Assembly (NCBI RefSeq): GCF_024385525.1
Contig: NZ_JANFLU010000010.1
Location: forward strand, 62,001 to 126,000
From: Arthrobacter sp. zg-Y238
Lineage (GTDB): Bacteria > Actinomycetota > Actinomycetes > Actinomycetales > Micrococcaceae
Length of the DNA stretch: 64,000 bases
Direction: 5' to 3'
In this document: positions 55,812 to 64,000 of the stretch, piece after piece
Layout of the letters: each line of letters starts with the position of its first letter
Position numbering within the stretch: position 1 is the stretch's first letter
Translations under genes and position numbers: made by a program
The notes under the pieces: model-generated
Database searches by the model: none
Told to the model about the DNA's origin: nothing
Seen by the model: only the letters and a program-made list of their open reading frames with translations

Positions 55812-55841
55812 CGTCCCCGGCCTGCCCGGGGACGCCTTTTT
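55812..55841 (+). terminator. Rho-independent terminator after the methyltransferase
   Basis: CGTCCCCGG (55812-55820) pairs with CCGGGGACG (55826-55834), loop CCTGC, followed by CCTTTTT. It lies 18 bp past the stop codon, just upstream of the sugar operon promoter. Confidence 0.85.
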
Positions 55842-55848
55842 GTGCACC

Positions 55849-55917
55849 AGAGAGCGCTCTCTTGACAGTGGCGCAGATCACTCCTAGCCTGTAACCGACG
55901 CGTAGAGAGCGCTCTCT
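55849..55917 (+). promoter_or_regulatory. Sugar operon promoter flanked by two identical LacI-type operators
   Basis: Two identical 14-bp palindromes AGAGAGCGCTCTCT occur at 55849-55862 and 55904-55917, centres 55 bp apart. Between them are a consensus -35 TTGACA (55862-55867) and -10 TAGCCT (55885-55890), spacer 17 bp. The upstream palindrome touches the -35, and the downstream one falls at about +7 to +20. A LacI-family dimer on both could block polymerase or loop the DNA. The GAGCGCTC core resembles known actinobacterial cello-oligosaccharide regulator sites. The lacI-type gene downstream is the likely regulator. Confidence 0.85.
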
Positions 55918-56047
55918 CAGACTCCGCTCCCGCCGCAGGAACCACTTTTCTTTCCTCCCGCTTTCGTCGGATCACGCCACCCGAGCACCAGGCACGGTCT
56001 ACCACCCGGGATCATCAACTGCTTTACCCACACACAAAGGAGTGACC

Positions 56048-57361
56048 GTGAAGAATTTCCGACATCCCGCGGCGGCGATTGCAGGTGCTGCCGTAGTAGC
56101 CCTGCTGGCCGTAGGCTGCGGCGGCGGCGACAGCGAAGCTGCCAGTGAAGACAATCCCCTGAAGCTGACCGTCACCACCTTCGGAACCTTCGGCTATGAC
56201 GATCTGTATGCCGAATACGAGGAAGCCAACCCCGGCATCGACATCCAGGCCAACAACATCGACCGCGGCGCCAATGCGCAGACGGACCTCTTCACCAAGC
56301 TGGCGGCCGGTTCCGGCGTCAGCGACGTGGTGGCCCTCGAAGAGGGCTGGCTCGGTGCGGTCATGGACGTCTCGGACCAGTTCGTGGACCTGAACGAGTA
56401 CGGCGCGGAAGATATCAAGGACAACTGGGTGGACTGGAAGTACAAGCAGGGCACCGACGCCGACGGACGTGTCATCGGCTACGGCACCGATATCGGACCG
56501 CAGGGCCTGTGCTACAACGGCAAGCTGTTTGAGGAAGCCGGCCTGCCGAGCGACCGCGAAGCCGTAGCGGAACTCTTCGGCGGCGACGACGCAACCTGGG
56601 ACACCTACTTCGAACTTGGCAACCAGTACCACGAGAAGACCGGCAAGGCCTGGTACGACCAGTCCGGATTCGTCTGGAACTCCATGGTGAACCAGATGAA
56701 GGAGGGCTACTACACTGCCGACGGTGACTTGAACATCGAAGGCAATGACGCCATGAAGGAACAGTTCATGCAGCTTGCTGCCGGAACCCAGGCAGGCCTC
56801 TCCGCCAACGAAACCAAGTGGGACTGGGGAACCGGCAAGGCGTTCACTGACGGCTCCTTCGCCACCTTCGTGTGCCCGGGCTGGATGCTGGGCACCATCC
56901 AGGAACAGCTGGAATCGGCCGGCGGCGGCGCGGACTCGGGCTGGGACTTCGCGGATGTCTTCCCCGGCGGTGCATCGAACTGGGGCGGCGCGTTCCTGGC
57001 AGTCCCCGAAACCTCCGAGCACAAGGAGGAAGCGGCGAAACTCGCGGCCTGGCTCACCGCTCCCGAGCAGCAGGTGAAGCAGTCGGCGGCCGCCAACAAC
57101 TTCCCCAGCACCATTGAGGCGCAGGAACAGCTGGCGGAGGATGCAACTCCCAATCCGATGTTCAACAACGCCCCGACCGGCGCGATCCTGGCTTCCCGCG
57201 CAGAAGGCGTGGTTGCCCAGTTCAAGGGCCCGGACGATTCGGTAATCCAGGAAAAGGTCTTCGGTGTGGCACTGACCCAGCTTGATTCGGGCAAGGTCGA
57301 CGGCGAGGGTGCCTGGAATGAAGCAGTTCAACTCCTGAACGAGCTGGTAGTCAAGGACTAG
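56048..57361 (+). CDS. Sugar ABC transporter substrate-binding lipoprotein
   Basis: A 437-residue extracytoplasmic solute-binding protein of the carbohydrate (family 1) type. It has a signal peptide ending at a lipobox-like LLAVGC with Cys at about residue 24, then a low-complexity GGGDSEAASED linker and a mature domain starting KLTVTTFGTFG. The WAWLTAPEQQ-like segment and the Trp-rich pocket (WDTYFELGNQY, SKWDWGTGKAF type stretches) fit the family. The GTG at 56048 has GGAG five bases upstream. It is the first gene of the operon. Beta-glucoside or cello-oligosaccharide is the inferred ligand because of the GH1 gene. Confidence 0.9.
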   Translation: MKNFRHPAAAIAGAAVVALLAVGCGGGDSEAASEDNPLKLTVTTFGTFGYDDLYAEYEEANPGIDIQANNIDRGANAQTDLFTKLAAGSGVSDVVALEEGWLGAVMDVSDQFVDLNEYGAEDIKDNWVDWKYKQGTDADGRVIGYGTDIGPQGLCYNGKLFEEAGLPSDREAVAELFGGDDATWDTYFELGNQYHEKTGKAWYDQSGFVWNSMVNQMKEGYYTADGDLNIEGNDAMKEQFMQLAAGTQAGLSANETKWDWGTGKAFTDGSFATFVCPGWMLGTIQEQLESAGGGADSGWDFADVFPGGASNWGGAFLAVPETSEHKEEAAKLAAWLTAPEQQVKQSAAANNFPSTIEAQEQLAEDATPNPMFNNAPTGAILASRAEGVVAQFKGPDDSVIQEKVFGVALTQLDSGKVDGEGAWNEAVQLLNELVVKD

Positions 57362-57369
57362 TACCCAGC

Positions 57370-57395
57370 GGGGCCTCCGGGGAACCGGAGGCCCC
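57370..57395 (+). other. Intercistronic hairpin after the binding-protein gene
   Basis: GGGGCCTCCGG pairs with CCGGAGGCCCC around a GGAA tetraloop: an 11-bp perfect stem in the 56-bp gap before the first permease. Such hairpins often raise binding-protein mRNA over the permease messages. There is no U-run. Confidence 0.75.
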
Positions 57396-57417
57396 CTGAT
57401 GGACTGTGAGAATCGAT

Positions 57418-58419
57418 ATGACCGTAACCATGAAGCCGCCCGCGCCCGCCGCGCCGCCGGAGAAAATCAAACCCACGTTTAGGCAGCGCCTGAACGTCTG
57501 GGACGTCAAAGCCTCTCCCTACCTGTACATTTCACCGTTTTTCGTGCTCTTCGCACTGGTGGGCCTGTTTCCGCTGGTCTACACGTTCTACGTTTCGCTG
57601 TACGACTGGCACCTCCTAAAGGGCCAGGGCGACTTTATCGGACTGGGGAACTTCGCCGAGGTCCTCGCCGACCGCTTCTTCTGGAACTCGCTTTTCAACA
57701 CGATGAGCATTTTCCTGCTCTCGGCGATTCCGCAGCTGGCGGGCGCCCTGGTGATAGCCGCAGTCCTTGACCAGAACATCCGGGGCAAGACGTTCTGGCG
57801 CATGAGCGTGCTCATCCCCTACGTGGTGACGCCGGTTGCCGTAGCCCTGATTTTCACCTACATGTTCAACGAGCAGCATGGCCTCATTAACAGCGTGCTG
57901 AGCAACTTCGGCATAGATCCGATCATGTGGCGGACCGAAACCTTTCCCAGCCACGTGGCGGTGGCATCCATGGTCAACTGGCGGTGGACCGGCTACAACG
58001 CGCTGATCCTCCTGGCCGCCATGCAGGCAGTTCCGCGCGATATTTACGAATCCGCCGCTATTGACGGAGCCGGTGCCATCCGGCGCTTCTTCAGCATTAC
58101 CCTGCCGAGCATCCGGCCCACCATGATCTTCGTGGTCATCACCTCCACGATCGGAGGACTGCAGATCTTCACCGAGCCGCGCCTCTTCGATCCCACGTAT
58201 GCCGGCGGCCCGGAGCGCGAGTTCCAGACCACCGTTCTTTACCTGTGGGAGATGGCCTTCCAGCGGCAGGATTTCGGAGCTGCATCGGCCATTGCCTGGC
58301 TGCTGTTCCTCATCATCATTCTTTTCGGAGTCCTCAATCTGGCCTTGTCCAGGCGGATAGCGTCATCCGACGGCAAACGGCAGCGCCGCCGGCCCGCAGT
58401 GAAAGGGAAGCAAAAGTGA
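57418..58419 (+). CDS. Sugar ABC transporter permease (MalF type)
   Basis: A 333-residue membrane protein. Six or more helices run from residue 33 (LYISPFFVLFALVGLFPLVY) to the end. The EAA-like cytoplasmic loop that contacts the ATPase is seen in YESAAIDGAGAIRRFFSITL. It starts at ATG 57418; GTG 57406 would add four residues. Its stop overlaps the next permease GTG by four bases. The ATPase subunit (MsiK/MalK type) is not in the operon, which is common in actinobacteria that share one ATPase. Confidence 0.92.
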   Translation: MTVTMKPPAPAAPPEKIKPTFRQRLNVWDVKASPYLYISPFFVLFALVGLFPLVYTFYVSLYDWHLLKGQGDFIGLGNFAEVLADRFFWNSLFNTMSIFLLSAIPQLAGALVIAAVLDQNIRGKTFWRMSVLIPYVVTPVAVALIFTYMFNEQHGLINSVLSNFGIDPIMWRTETFPSHVAVASMVNWRWTGYNALILLAAMQAVPRDIYESAAIDGAGAIRRFFSITLPSIRPTMIFVVITSTIGGLQIFTEPRLFDPTYAGGPEREFQTTVLYLWEMAFQRQDFGAASAIAWLLFLIIILFGVLNLALSRRIASSDGKRQRRRPAVKGKQK

Positions 58420-59318
58420 GTATCGTCGAAAAGACCGCGCCGAGGACCCAACCGCGGCCCCCGCGCCGCCGCCCGGCGCTGCGGCACCGGATCCTGGGCA
58501 ACGGCCTTCGCCCCGGATATCTGACCTACGGCCTGCTGCTCGCTTTCTTCATCGGTTCCGCCTACCCGCTGTGGTGGTCCGCAGTGGTGGGCAGCCGGTC
58601 CAATGAAGCGCTGAGCCTTACCTGGCCTCCGTTGCTGCCAGGCGGGAACTTCTGGAAGAACGTTGCCGAGGTATTCGACACCATTCCGTTCTGGACGGCG
58701 TTGTGGAACAGCATCCTGATCTCGACCATCATCACTGTTTCCGTGGTGATGTTCTCCACCTTGGCGGGGTACGCCTTCGCGAAGCTGCGTTTCCGCGGGA
58801 ACAACGGGCTGATGGTCGCAGTGGTGGCAACCATGGCCATTCCGACCCAGCTCGGAATCATTCCCCTCTTTATGGTGATGCGGCACTACGGCTGGACCGG
58901 TGATATCGGTGCCGTCATCATCCCGACGCTCGTGACGGCCTTCGGCGTGTTCTTTATGCGCCAGTACCTGGTGGACGTCATTCCGGACGAACTGATCGAA
59001 TCCGCGCGGATGGACGGCGCCAACATGATCAAGACGTTCTGGCATGTGGCCCTGCCCGCGGCGAGGCCGGCAATGGCCATCCTCAGCCTGTTTACGTTTA
59101 TGTCTGCGTGGACGGACTTCCTGTGGCCGATGCTTGTACTCGACGCCGGCAACCCCACCCTCCAGACCGCTCTAAGCCAGCTGCAGTCCAACCGGTATAC
59201 CGACTACGCGGTGGTCCTTACCGGTGCCGTGCTGGCAACCATTCCCCTGCTCATCCTTTTCGCGGTGGCAGGAAAACAACTTATATCCGGAATCATGCAG
59301 GGAGCAGTGAAGGGTTAA
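58416..59318 (+). CDS. Sugar ABC transporter permease (MalG type)
   Basis: A 300-residue membrane protein with six helices. Its first 35 residues are a Pro/Arg-rich cytoplasmic leader (PRTQPRPPRRRPALRHRI). The EAA-like motif is ELIESARMDGANMIKTFWHV, close to the consensus. It starts at GTG 58416 and ends with TAA overlapping the GH1 ATG by one base, so the four genes of the operon are coupled. Confidence 0.92.
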   Translation: MSIVEKTAPRTQPRPPRRRPALRHRILGNGLRPGYLTYGLLLAFFIGSAYPLWWSAVVGSRSNEALSLTWPPLLPGGNFWKNVAEVFDTIPFWTALWNSILISTIITVSVVMFSTLAGYAFAKLRFRGNNGLMVAVVATMAIPTQLGIIPLFMVMRHYGWTGDIGAVIIPTLVTAFGVFFMRQYLVDVIPDELIESARMDGANMIKTFWHVALPAARPAMAILSLFTFMSAWTDFLWPMLVLDAGNPTLQTALSQLQSNRYTDYAVVLTGAVLATIPLLILFAVAGKQLISGIMQGAVKG

Positions 59319-60772
59319 TGACGAACAACGCCACGGAGCGAAGGAATTTTCCAGCGGGCTTTATCTGGGGATCCGCCACAGCGGCGGCGCAGGTCGAAGG
59401 AGCCGCGTGGGAGGACGGCAAGGAAGACTCCGTGTGGGACACGTTCGCCCGGACCCCCGGAAACGTGAAGAATCTCGACACTCCGGCAGTAGCAGTGGAC
59501 CATTACCACCGCATGCCTGCCGACGTCGCCCTGATGAAGGACCTTGGGCTGGACTCCTACCGCTTCTCCACCAGCTGGGCACGGGTGCGGCCGGGAGACC
59601 GCGGCACCAGCAGTGCGGGGCTGGACTTCTACTCCCGCCTGGTGGATGAACTCCTCGGCGCCGGAATCCTGCCCTGGCTCACTCTGTACCACTGGGATCT
59701 GCCGCAGGCCCTGGAAGAGAAGGGCGGCTGGGCCAACCGGGACACTGCGTACCGCTTTGTTGAGTACGCCAATGATGTCTACTCCGCCCTTGGGGACCGG
59801 GTGCAGCATTGGACCACCTTCAACGAACCGTTCTGCTCATCCCTGCTGGGCTACGGATCCGGGGTACACGCTCCGGGCCGGCAGGAACCCCGCGCCGCCA
59901 TCGCAGCGGTCCACCATCAGCACCTCGCCCACGGCATGGCTGTCAACGAACTCCGTTCCCGCGGCGCCCAGCAGCTGGGCATCACGCTGAACCTCAGCAA
60001 CTCCATCCCGCGGGATGCCTCCGATCCCGTGGACCTGGAAGCGGCACGGCTCTTTGACTCCCTGCAGAACCGCATCTTCCTCGACCCCATCCTTCGGGGC
60101 GCGTATCCGGAGGATTCGCTGAAGGACCTGGAGCCGTTTGGCTTGGCCGAGGCCATCCGTCCGGGCGACCTGGAGATCATCGGGAGCCCGATCGATTTCC
60201 TGGGAGTGAACCATTACCACGATGACCAGATCAGCGGACACCCGGACACCAGCGGCGCCGACGGCCATTCCGGCGGCGCCGGGCGGCCCGTGGCCTCCCC
60301 GTGGATCGGCGCCGAACACATCACGTTCCCGAGCCGCGGCCTGCCCCGTACCGCCATGGGCTGGGAGGTCAACCCTGACGGGCTCCGCCGACTCCTGGTC
60401 CGCCTGGGCGAGGAGTACCCGGACCTGCCGCCGCTGTACATCACCGAAAACGGGGCTGCCTACGACGACGTCGTGAGCGATGACGGAAGCGTGCCGGATG
60501 CCGAACGCACCGGCTTCATCATGGACCACATCGCCGCGGTCGGCCGTGCGATTGACGCGGGAGCAGACGTCCGCGGCTACTTCGTGTGGTCCTTGATGGA
60601 CAACTTCGAGTGGTCCTGGGGCTACAGCAAGCGTTTCGGCATTGTCCGGGTGGATTACGACACCCAGGAACGCACGGTCAAGGACAGCGGCCTTGCTTAC
60701 AGCCGGCTGATCGCGGCCAGCCGGGACGAGGATTCCGGCACCCGTGGGACGGCTACCGCCTCGATGGTGTGA
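59318..60772 (+). CDS. Family 1 glycoside hydrolase (beta-glucosidase)
   Basis: A 484-residue GH1 enzyme that hydrolyses beta-glucosides, cellobiose or related disaccharides taken up by the transporter. The N-terminal FIWGSATAAAQVEGA is the family signature. The acid/base glutamate is Glu170 in TFNEP, the nucleophile Glu377 in ITENG, and WSLMDNFEWSWGYSKRFG closes the barrel. It lacks a signal peptide, so hydrolysis is intracellular. Beta-galactoside or 6-phospho-beta-glucoside specificity is unlikely in an ABC operon, but not excluded. Confidence 0.95.
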   Translation: MTNNATERRNFPAGFIWGSATAAAQVEGAAWEDGKEDSVWDTFARTPGNVKNLDTPAVAVDHYHRMPADVALMKDLGLDSYRFSTSWARVRPGDRGTSSAGLDFYSRLVDELLGAGILPWLTLYHWDLPQALEEKGGWANRDTAYRFVEYANDVYSALGDRVQHWTTFNEPFCSSLLGYGSGVHAPGRQEPRAAIAAVHHQHLAHGMAVNELRSRGAQQLGITLNLSNSIPRDASDPVDLEAARLFDSLQNRIFLDPILRGAYPEDSLKDLEPFGLAEAIRPGDLEIIGSPIDFLGVNHYHDDQISGHPDTSGADGHSGGAGRPVASPWIGAEHITFPSRGLPRTAMGWEVNPDGLRRLLVRLGEEYPDLPPLYITENGAAYDDVVSDDGSVPDAERTGFIMDHIAAVGRAIDAGADVRGYFVWSLMDNFEWSWGYSKRFGIVRVDYDTQERTVKDSGLAYSRLIAASRDEDSGTRGTATASMV

Positions 60773-60831
60773 CGTCCCGTAAACTGGGCAGCGATCGGGC
60801 GTCTCGGCCCTCAGTCGCGTAGGAGAAAACT

Positions 60832-61851
60832 GTGAGTGCTGAATCCGGCCAGGCGCGCCCCGCCCCGACCCTGGAAATGGTGGCCGCCCTGGCCGGCGTT
60901 TCCAGGGCCACGGTGTCCCGGGTGGTCAACGGTTCGCCTTCCGTTGACCCGAGCATGGCCGACTCGGTGGAAAAGGCCGTCCGGGCGCTGAACTATGTCC
61001 CCAACCGCGCCGCCCGGACCTTGGCCAGCCGGCGGACGTATACGGTGACGCTGCTCGTTCCGGAGTCCACCTCCAAGGTCTTTGCGGATCCCTTCTTCGC
61101 CAGCGTGGTGGAAGGAATTGCCCGTTACCTGAACACCACCGAGTACATGCTCAACATGGTGACCTCCTCGGAATCCAACCCGGAGAAAACCCGCCGCTAC
61201 CTGCTGGGCGGAAACGTGGACGGCGTCCTGGTGGTTTCGCACCACACGGGCGACCATTCCTGGGAGCGGTTGAACGGTCAGCTGCCGGTGGTTTTCGCCG
61301 GGCGTCCCCTGGTGGACGCCGGTCAGAGCTACTTCGTGGAAGTGGACAATGAGGAAGGCGCTGCGGCTGCCACGGCCAGGCTCACCGGCGCCGGACGGCG
61401 GAGCATTGCCACGATCGCCGGGCCGCAGGACATGCTTGCAGGTGTGGACCGGCTCGCCGGCTGGCGGGCCGAAGTCCGCCGCGCAGGCCTGGATGACGCC
61501 CTAGTCGAGACCGGGGACTTTACCGTGGCCTCCGGAGCGGCCGCGATGCGCCGCCTGCTGGACCGCGGCAGGGACATCGACGCGGTCTTCGCGGCAAACG
61601 ACCAGATGGCGTCGGGTGCTTATTCGGTGCTGCAGGAACGGGGGCTGCGCATCCCGGAGGATGTCGCCGTGGTGGGCTTCGACGACGACTACTACGCCAC
61701 CAGCCTTAGTCCTGCCCTGACGACCATTCACCACCCGATTACCGCCCTCGGTGGAAAGATGGCGGAGGTCCTGGTGGACCTGATAGAAGGCCGGCCCACT
61801 GAACGGGTGAACCGCCTGCCGACATCGCTGGTGGTCCGGGACTCGGCCTAG
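60832..61851 (+). CDS. LacI-family transcriptional regulator
   Basis: A 339-residue regulator with an N-terminal helix-turn-helix (PTLEMVAALAGVSRATVSRV, residues 12-31) and hinge helix (VPNRAARTLASRRTYTV), then a periplasmic-binding-protein-like sensor domain. The hinge is followed by the effector domain starting VTLLVPESTSKVF. It lies 59 bp after the GH1 gene on the same strand and is the likely repressor acting on the two palindromes at the operon start, responding to the incoming sugar. No palindrome of that type lies directly in front of it. It is convergent with the ligase gene. Confidence 0.93.
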   Translation: MSAESGQARPAPTLEMVAALAGVSRATVSRVVNGSPSVDPSMADSVEKAVRALNYVPNRAARTLASRRTYTVTLLVPESTSKVFADPFFASVVEGIARYLNTTEYMLNMVTSSESNPEKTRRYLLGGNVDGVLVVSHHTGDHSWERLNGQLPVVFAGRPLVDAGQSYFVEVDNEEGAAAATARLTGAGRRSIATIAGPQDMLAGVDRLAGWRAEVRRAGLDDALVETGDFTVASGAAAMRRLLDRGRDIDAVFAANDQMASGAYSVLQERGLRIPEDVAVVGFDDDYYATSLSPALTTIHHPITALGGKMAEVLVDLIEGRPTERVNRLPTSLVVRDSA

Positions 61852-61857
61852 ATGCCC

Positions 61858-63864
61858 TCAGTGGCCTTCGAGCATCTGCGCGAACTCGTCCGGCGTGACG
61901 ATCCTGATGCCCAGCTCCTGCGCGCGGAGGAACTTGCTGCTTCCCGGCTCGGCACACACCAAGAGGGACGTGGTTTTCGAGACCGAACCGGCTGCGCGGC
62001 CTCCATGGGCTTCGATTAGTTCCCGGGCACCCGCCCGGGTCAGGGAGCCCAGCGCGCTGCCCTTCAGGGAACCGGTGATGACCACATTCATGGCCTCCCC
62101 CTCAGGGGTGGTGAGCCTGGCTGCCCTGGCAGCCTTCAATGGTGCGGCCGCCGGGGTGACCATATTCACCCCGGCCGCGGCCAGGCGGTCAATGACCGGC
62201 CCGTTGTCCTTCAGTGCTGCATGGATGACTTCCGCCTTGGCCTTGCCAATGCCTTCGACACCCGCGAGCTCTTCCACCGAAGCGCACCGGAGGTTCTCCA
62301 TCGTCCCGAAGCGTGCGGCCAGCCGGCGGCCGAAGGTCCGTCCGGTGTAGCGCATGGCCAGGGCGGTGATAACCCGGTTCAGCGGCCGGGACTTGGCCTG
62401 CTCAATTTCGGCCATGATTTTTTTGGCCTTCTTGACTCCGAGCAGCCGGTCCGCACCCGATTCTCCCGTGCCCAGCCTCAGGTTGGCTAGCTGATCCTCG
62501 GTCAGGTGGAAGATGTCCGAGACATCCCGGACCAGATCCGCTTCGATAAGGGCGTCCCCGGTGGAGCCGCCGACGCCGTCTATATCCAACCCGGCGTCGC
62601 GGGAGACTGCGTAGGAAATCCGCCCGGAAACCGAGCATTCGGGATTTGTGCACCGCCACAGCCCGGTGGACTTATCGAATTCCCGGCCGCATTTGGGACA
62701 GCCGGCCGGCGGTTCCCACGGCGTGGAGGACGGGTCCCGAAGGTCGGCTCGCGGCAGGTGGACCTGCGGAATAACGTCGTTGGCCTTGTACGCCATGACC
62801 GTGTCTCCGACGCGGATGTCTTTCTTCAACAGGTCCTGGACGTTGTGCAGCGAGGCGTATCCGATCGTGGAACCGTCCACGTCCACGGGCGTGAACCGCG
62901 CACGGATGGACAACCGTCCGGTCTTACCGATCTCGAGTTCTATGTCTTCAATAACGGCAGGCACCTGCACCGGCGGGTACTTGTAGGCCACCGCCCACTT
63001 GGGGGCATGCGGTCCCTCCCCCAGAGCTTTCCGATCTGGGGCAGCGGGCACCTTCAGGACGGCGCCGTCGATGGGAAAACCCAGGTCAGAACGGACCGCA
63101 CCCAGGGCAGCGACCGCTCCCATCGGGTCATCCGCAGCCAGGACGGCGTGCGGCAGCAGGGAACGCGCCGTCGTGAAGCCCAGGGCTGAAAGTTCCTGCA
63201 TCGCGTCCAGGTGGTCGGCGTCCCCGCCAAGCGTGTATGCCGCGAAGGAGAACAGTCCGGCGTAGGTGCTGCCGTCCTTGTTCAGCATTCCGGCTACTCC
63301 GTTGCGGGCGTTCCTGAACGGCGCCTGGCCCGCCGCGGCGCGGATCGCGTTGGCCTGTCCCAGGTTCGCCTCGTTCAGGTACAGCTCCCCGCGGACTTCG
63401 AAGTCGCCTGTACCGGCGGCTTCCGGCAGCCCTTCGACGCCGCGGACCTTGCCGGTGACGTCTTCACCGGTGTAGCCGTCGCCCCGCGTGGCAGCGGAAA
63501 AGAGGCGCCCGTCCCTATAGCGGACGATAATTGCCATACCGTCGATTTTCGGTTCAACCACTGCATCGGGATGCGCAGCGGCGAACTCGATGACCTTCTC
63601 CTCGCCGGGCTTTTCCAACGACCCGGCCGGCGAGGCATGCTCGACGTTCCCGCCTTGGGCTCCCCCATGGCCGACAACCGAGTGCAGCCCGTGGGAGGCG
63701 GAGATGCCGTTGGCCGTTTCGTAGGCCAGGATCGCTGCCAGCAGACTGTCGAACCGGTGGTCCGGCATTTCCTCGACGTCGGTCTGCTCGTACGCCCTCG
63801 CCGCAGACAGGGCCTGCGCCACCAACGGGCCGTAATTATCTGCGGTGATGTTGAAGCTCCTCAT
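61858..63864 (-). CDS. Divergent NAD+-dependent DNA ligase (LigA-like)
   Basis: A 668-residue protein with all LigA domains in order: an altered Ia domain (residues 1-65), the adenylation domain with Lys106 in EPKIDGM, the ATRGDGYTGEDVT block, VRGELYL and the terminal KWAVAYKYPP motif, then OB-fold (IEDIELEIGKTGRLSI), a four-cysteine zinc motif (CPKCG...CTNPEC), helix-hairpin-helix repeats (LAGVEGIGKAKAEV) and BRCT (MNVVITGSLKGSALGSLTRA). The NMN-binding Ia domain has changes: E. coli His23 and Tyr35 positions read Glu and Phe, while Tyr22, Asp32 and Asp36 are kept. I start it at ATG 63864, which overlaps the upstream stop as ATGA. It may be a second ligase. Confidence 0.88.
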   Translation of the reverse strand: MRSFNITADNYGPLVAQALSAARAYEQTDVEEMPDHRFDSLLAAILAYETANGISASHGLHSVVGHGGAQGGNVEHASPAGSLEKPGEEKVIEFAAAHPDAVVEPKIDGMAIIVRYRDGRLFSAATRGDGYTGEDVTGKVRGVEGLPEAAGTGDFEVRGELYLNEANLGQANAIRAAAGQAPFRNARNGVAGMLNKDGSTYAGLFSFAAYTLGGDADHLDAMQELSALGFTTARSLLPHAVLAADDPMGAVAALGAVRSDLGFPIDGAVLKVPAAPDRKALGEGPHAPKWAVAYKYPPVQVPAVIEDIELEIGKTGRLSIRARFTPVDVDGSTIGYASLHNVQDLLKKDIRVGDTVMAYKANDVIPQVHLPRADLRDPSSTPWEPPAGCPKCGREFDKSTGLWRCTNPECSVSGRISYAVSRDAGLDIDGVGGSTGDALIEADLVRDVSDIFHLTEDQLANLRLGTGESGADRLLGVKKAKKIMAEIEQAKSRPLNRVITALAMRYTGRTFGRRLAARFGTMENLRCASVEELAGVEGIGKAKAEVIHAALKDNGPVIDRLAAAGVNMVTPAAAPLKAARAARLTTPEGEAMNVVITGSLKGSALGSLTRAGARELIEAHGGRAAGSVSKTTSLLVCAEPGSSKFLRAQELGIRIVTPDEFAQMLEGH

Positions 63865-64000
63865 ACCGAACCCGTCATGGGGAACGCCACTTCCGGACCC
63901 AGCCAGAACAGGAACAGCATGAACCAGACGAGCAGTGCCGCACCGAACCACCACCGCGCCGCCGTCGGATGCTTCAACCGGCGGAGCACGGCATAGCCGC
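63861..64000 (-). CDS. Membrane protein, C-terminal fragment (runs off the right edge)
   Basis: Only the last 45 residues are visible. They contain a basic stretch (GYAVLRRLKHPTAARWW), one strong hydrophobic helix (FGAALLVWFMLFLFWLG) and a short tail (PEVAFPMTGSV). The TGA overlaps the ligase ATG in an ATGA arrangement, so this gene and the ligase are translationally coupled. I recognise no family from this part. Confidence 0.7.
   Translation of the reverse strand, partial: GYAVLRRLKHPTAARWWFGAALLVWFMLFLFWLGPEVAFPMTGSV

Overview
The window looks like chromosomal DNA of a high-GC actinobacterium of the Micrococcaceae, most like Arthrobacter or a close relative. This rests on strong GC bias, frequent GTG starts, a SufR-SufB-SufD-SufC-SufT iron-sulfur locus, the ctaA / ctaB / tkt-tal-pgi-zwf-opcA-pgl / secG-tpiA-pgk-gap order, the whiA-yvcK-rapZ-uvrC cluster, a DUF222-HNH endonuclease and DUF2510/DUF3516 proteins. 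It is mostly core genome. I see no prophage, CRISPR array, transposase, rRNA or tRNA. The genus is inferred from gene content and order only.

Layout. 0-6.7 kb holds the edge of an ABC-F ATPase, a biotin ECF transporter (bioYMN), a zinc metallopeptidase, a DUF222-HNH protein, an RNA 2'-phosphotransferase with a truncated ORF beside it, and an NTF2-like protein. 6.7-11.6 kb is the SUF operon, transcribed leftward from sufR. 11.7-16.1 kb holds an ABC exporter with heme A synthase (rightward) and heme O synthase (leftward). Between ctaA and ctaB lies about 790 bp of non-coding DNA packed with four families of tandem repeats. 16.5-24.8 kb is a compact pentose phosphate operon (tkt, tal, pgi, zwf, opcA, pgl). 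Convergent to it, 24.9-34.3 kb carries secG, tpiA, pgk, gap, sodA, whiA, yvcK, rapZ and uvrC.

34.5-40.1 kb has a TPR/DUF2510 protein, an acyltransferase, a HAD phosphatase and uvrA with a candidate SOS box. 40.3-44.4 kb is a heterodimeric ABC exporter in an operon with a YtrA-type GntR regulator. 44.5-55.8 kb holds a metallo-hydrolase, a trans-aconitate methyltransferase, a DUF3516 helicase, an acetyltransferase, an S33 peptidase, two small unknown proteins, uvrB, coaE, a YigZ protein and an RsmC-like methyltransferase. 56.0-61.9 kb is a sugar-uptake operon (binding protein, two permeases, GH1 beta-glucosidase, LacI regulator), with a promoter bracketed by two identical 14-bp palindromes. The right edge holds a divergent NAD+-dependent DNA ligase coupled to a partly visible membrane protein.

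How it fits together. Central carbon flow (oxidative and non-oxidative pentose phosphate, lower glycolysis), heme A formation and Fe-S assembly cluster in the left half. All three nucleotide-excision repair genes (uvrA, uvrB, uvrC) fall within 21 kb. No clearly new multi-gene system is visible. The items I would examine first are the ctaA-ctaB repeat field, the divergent ligase with its membrane-protein partner, the perfect 52-bp palindrome after the S33 peptidase, and the dual-operator promoter of the sugar operon.
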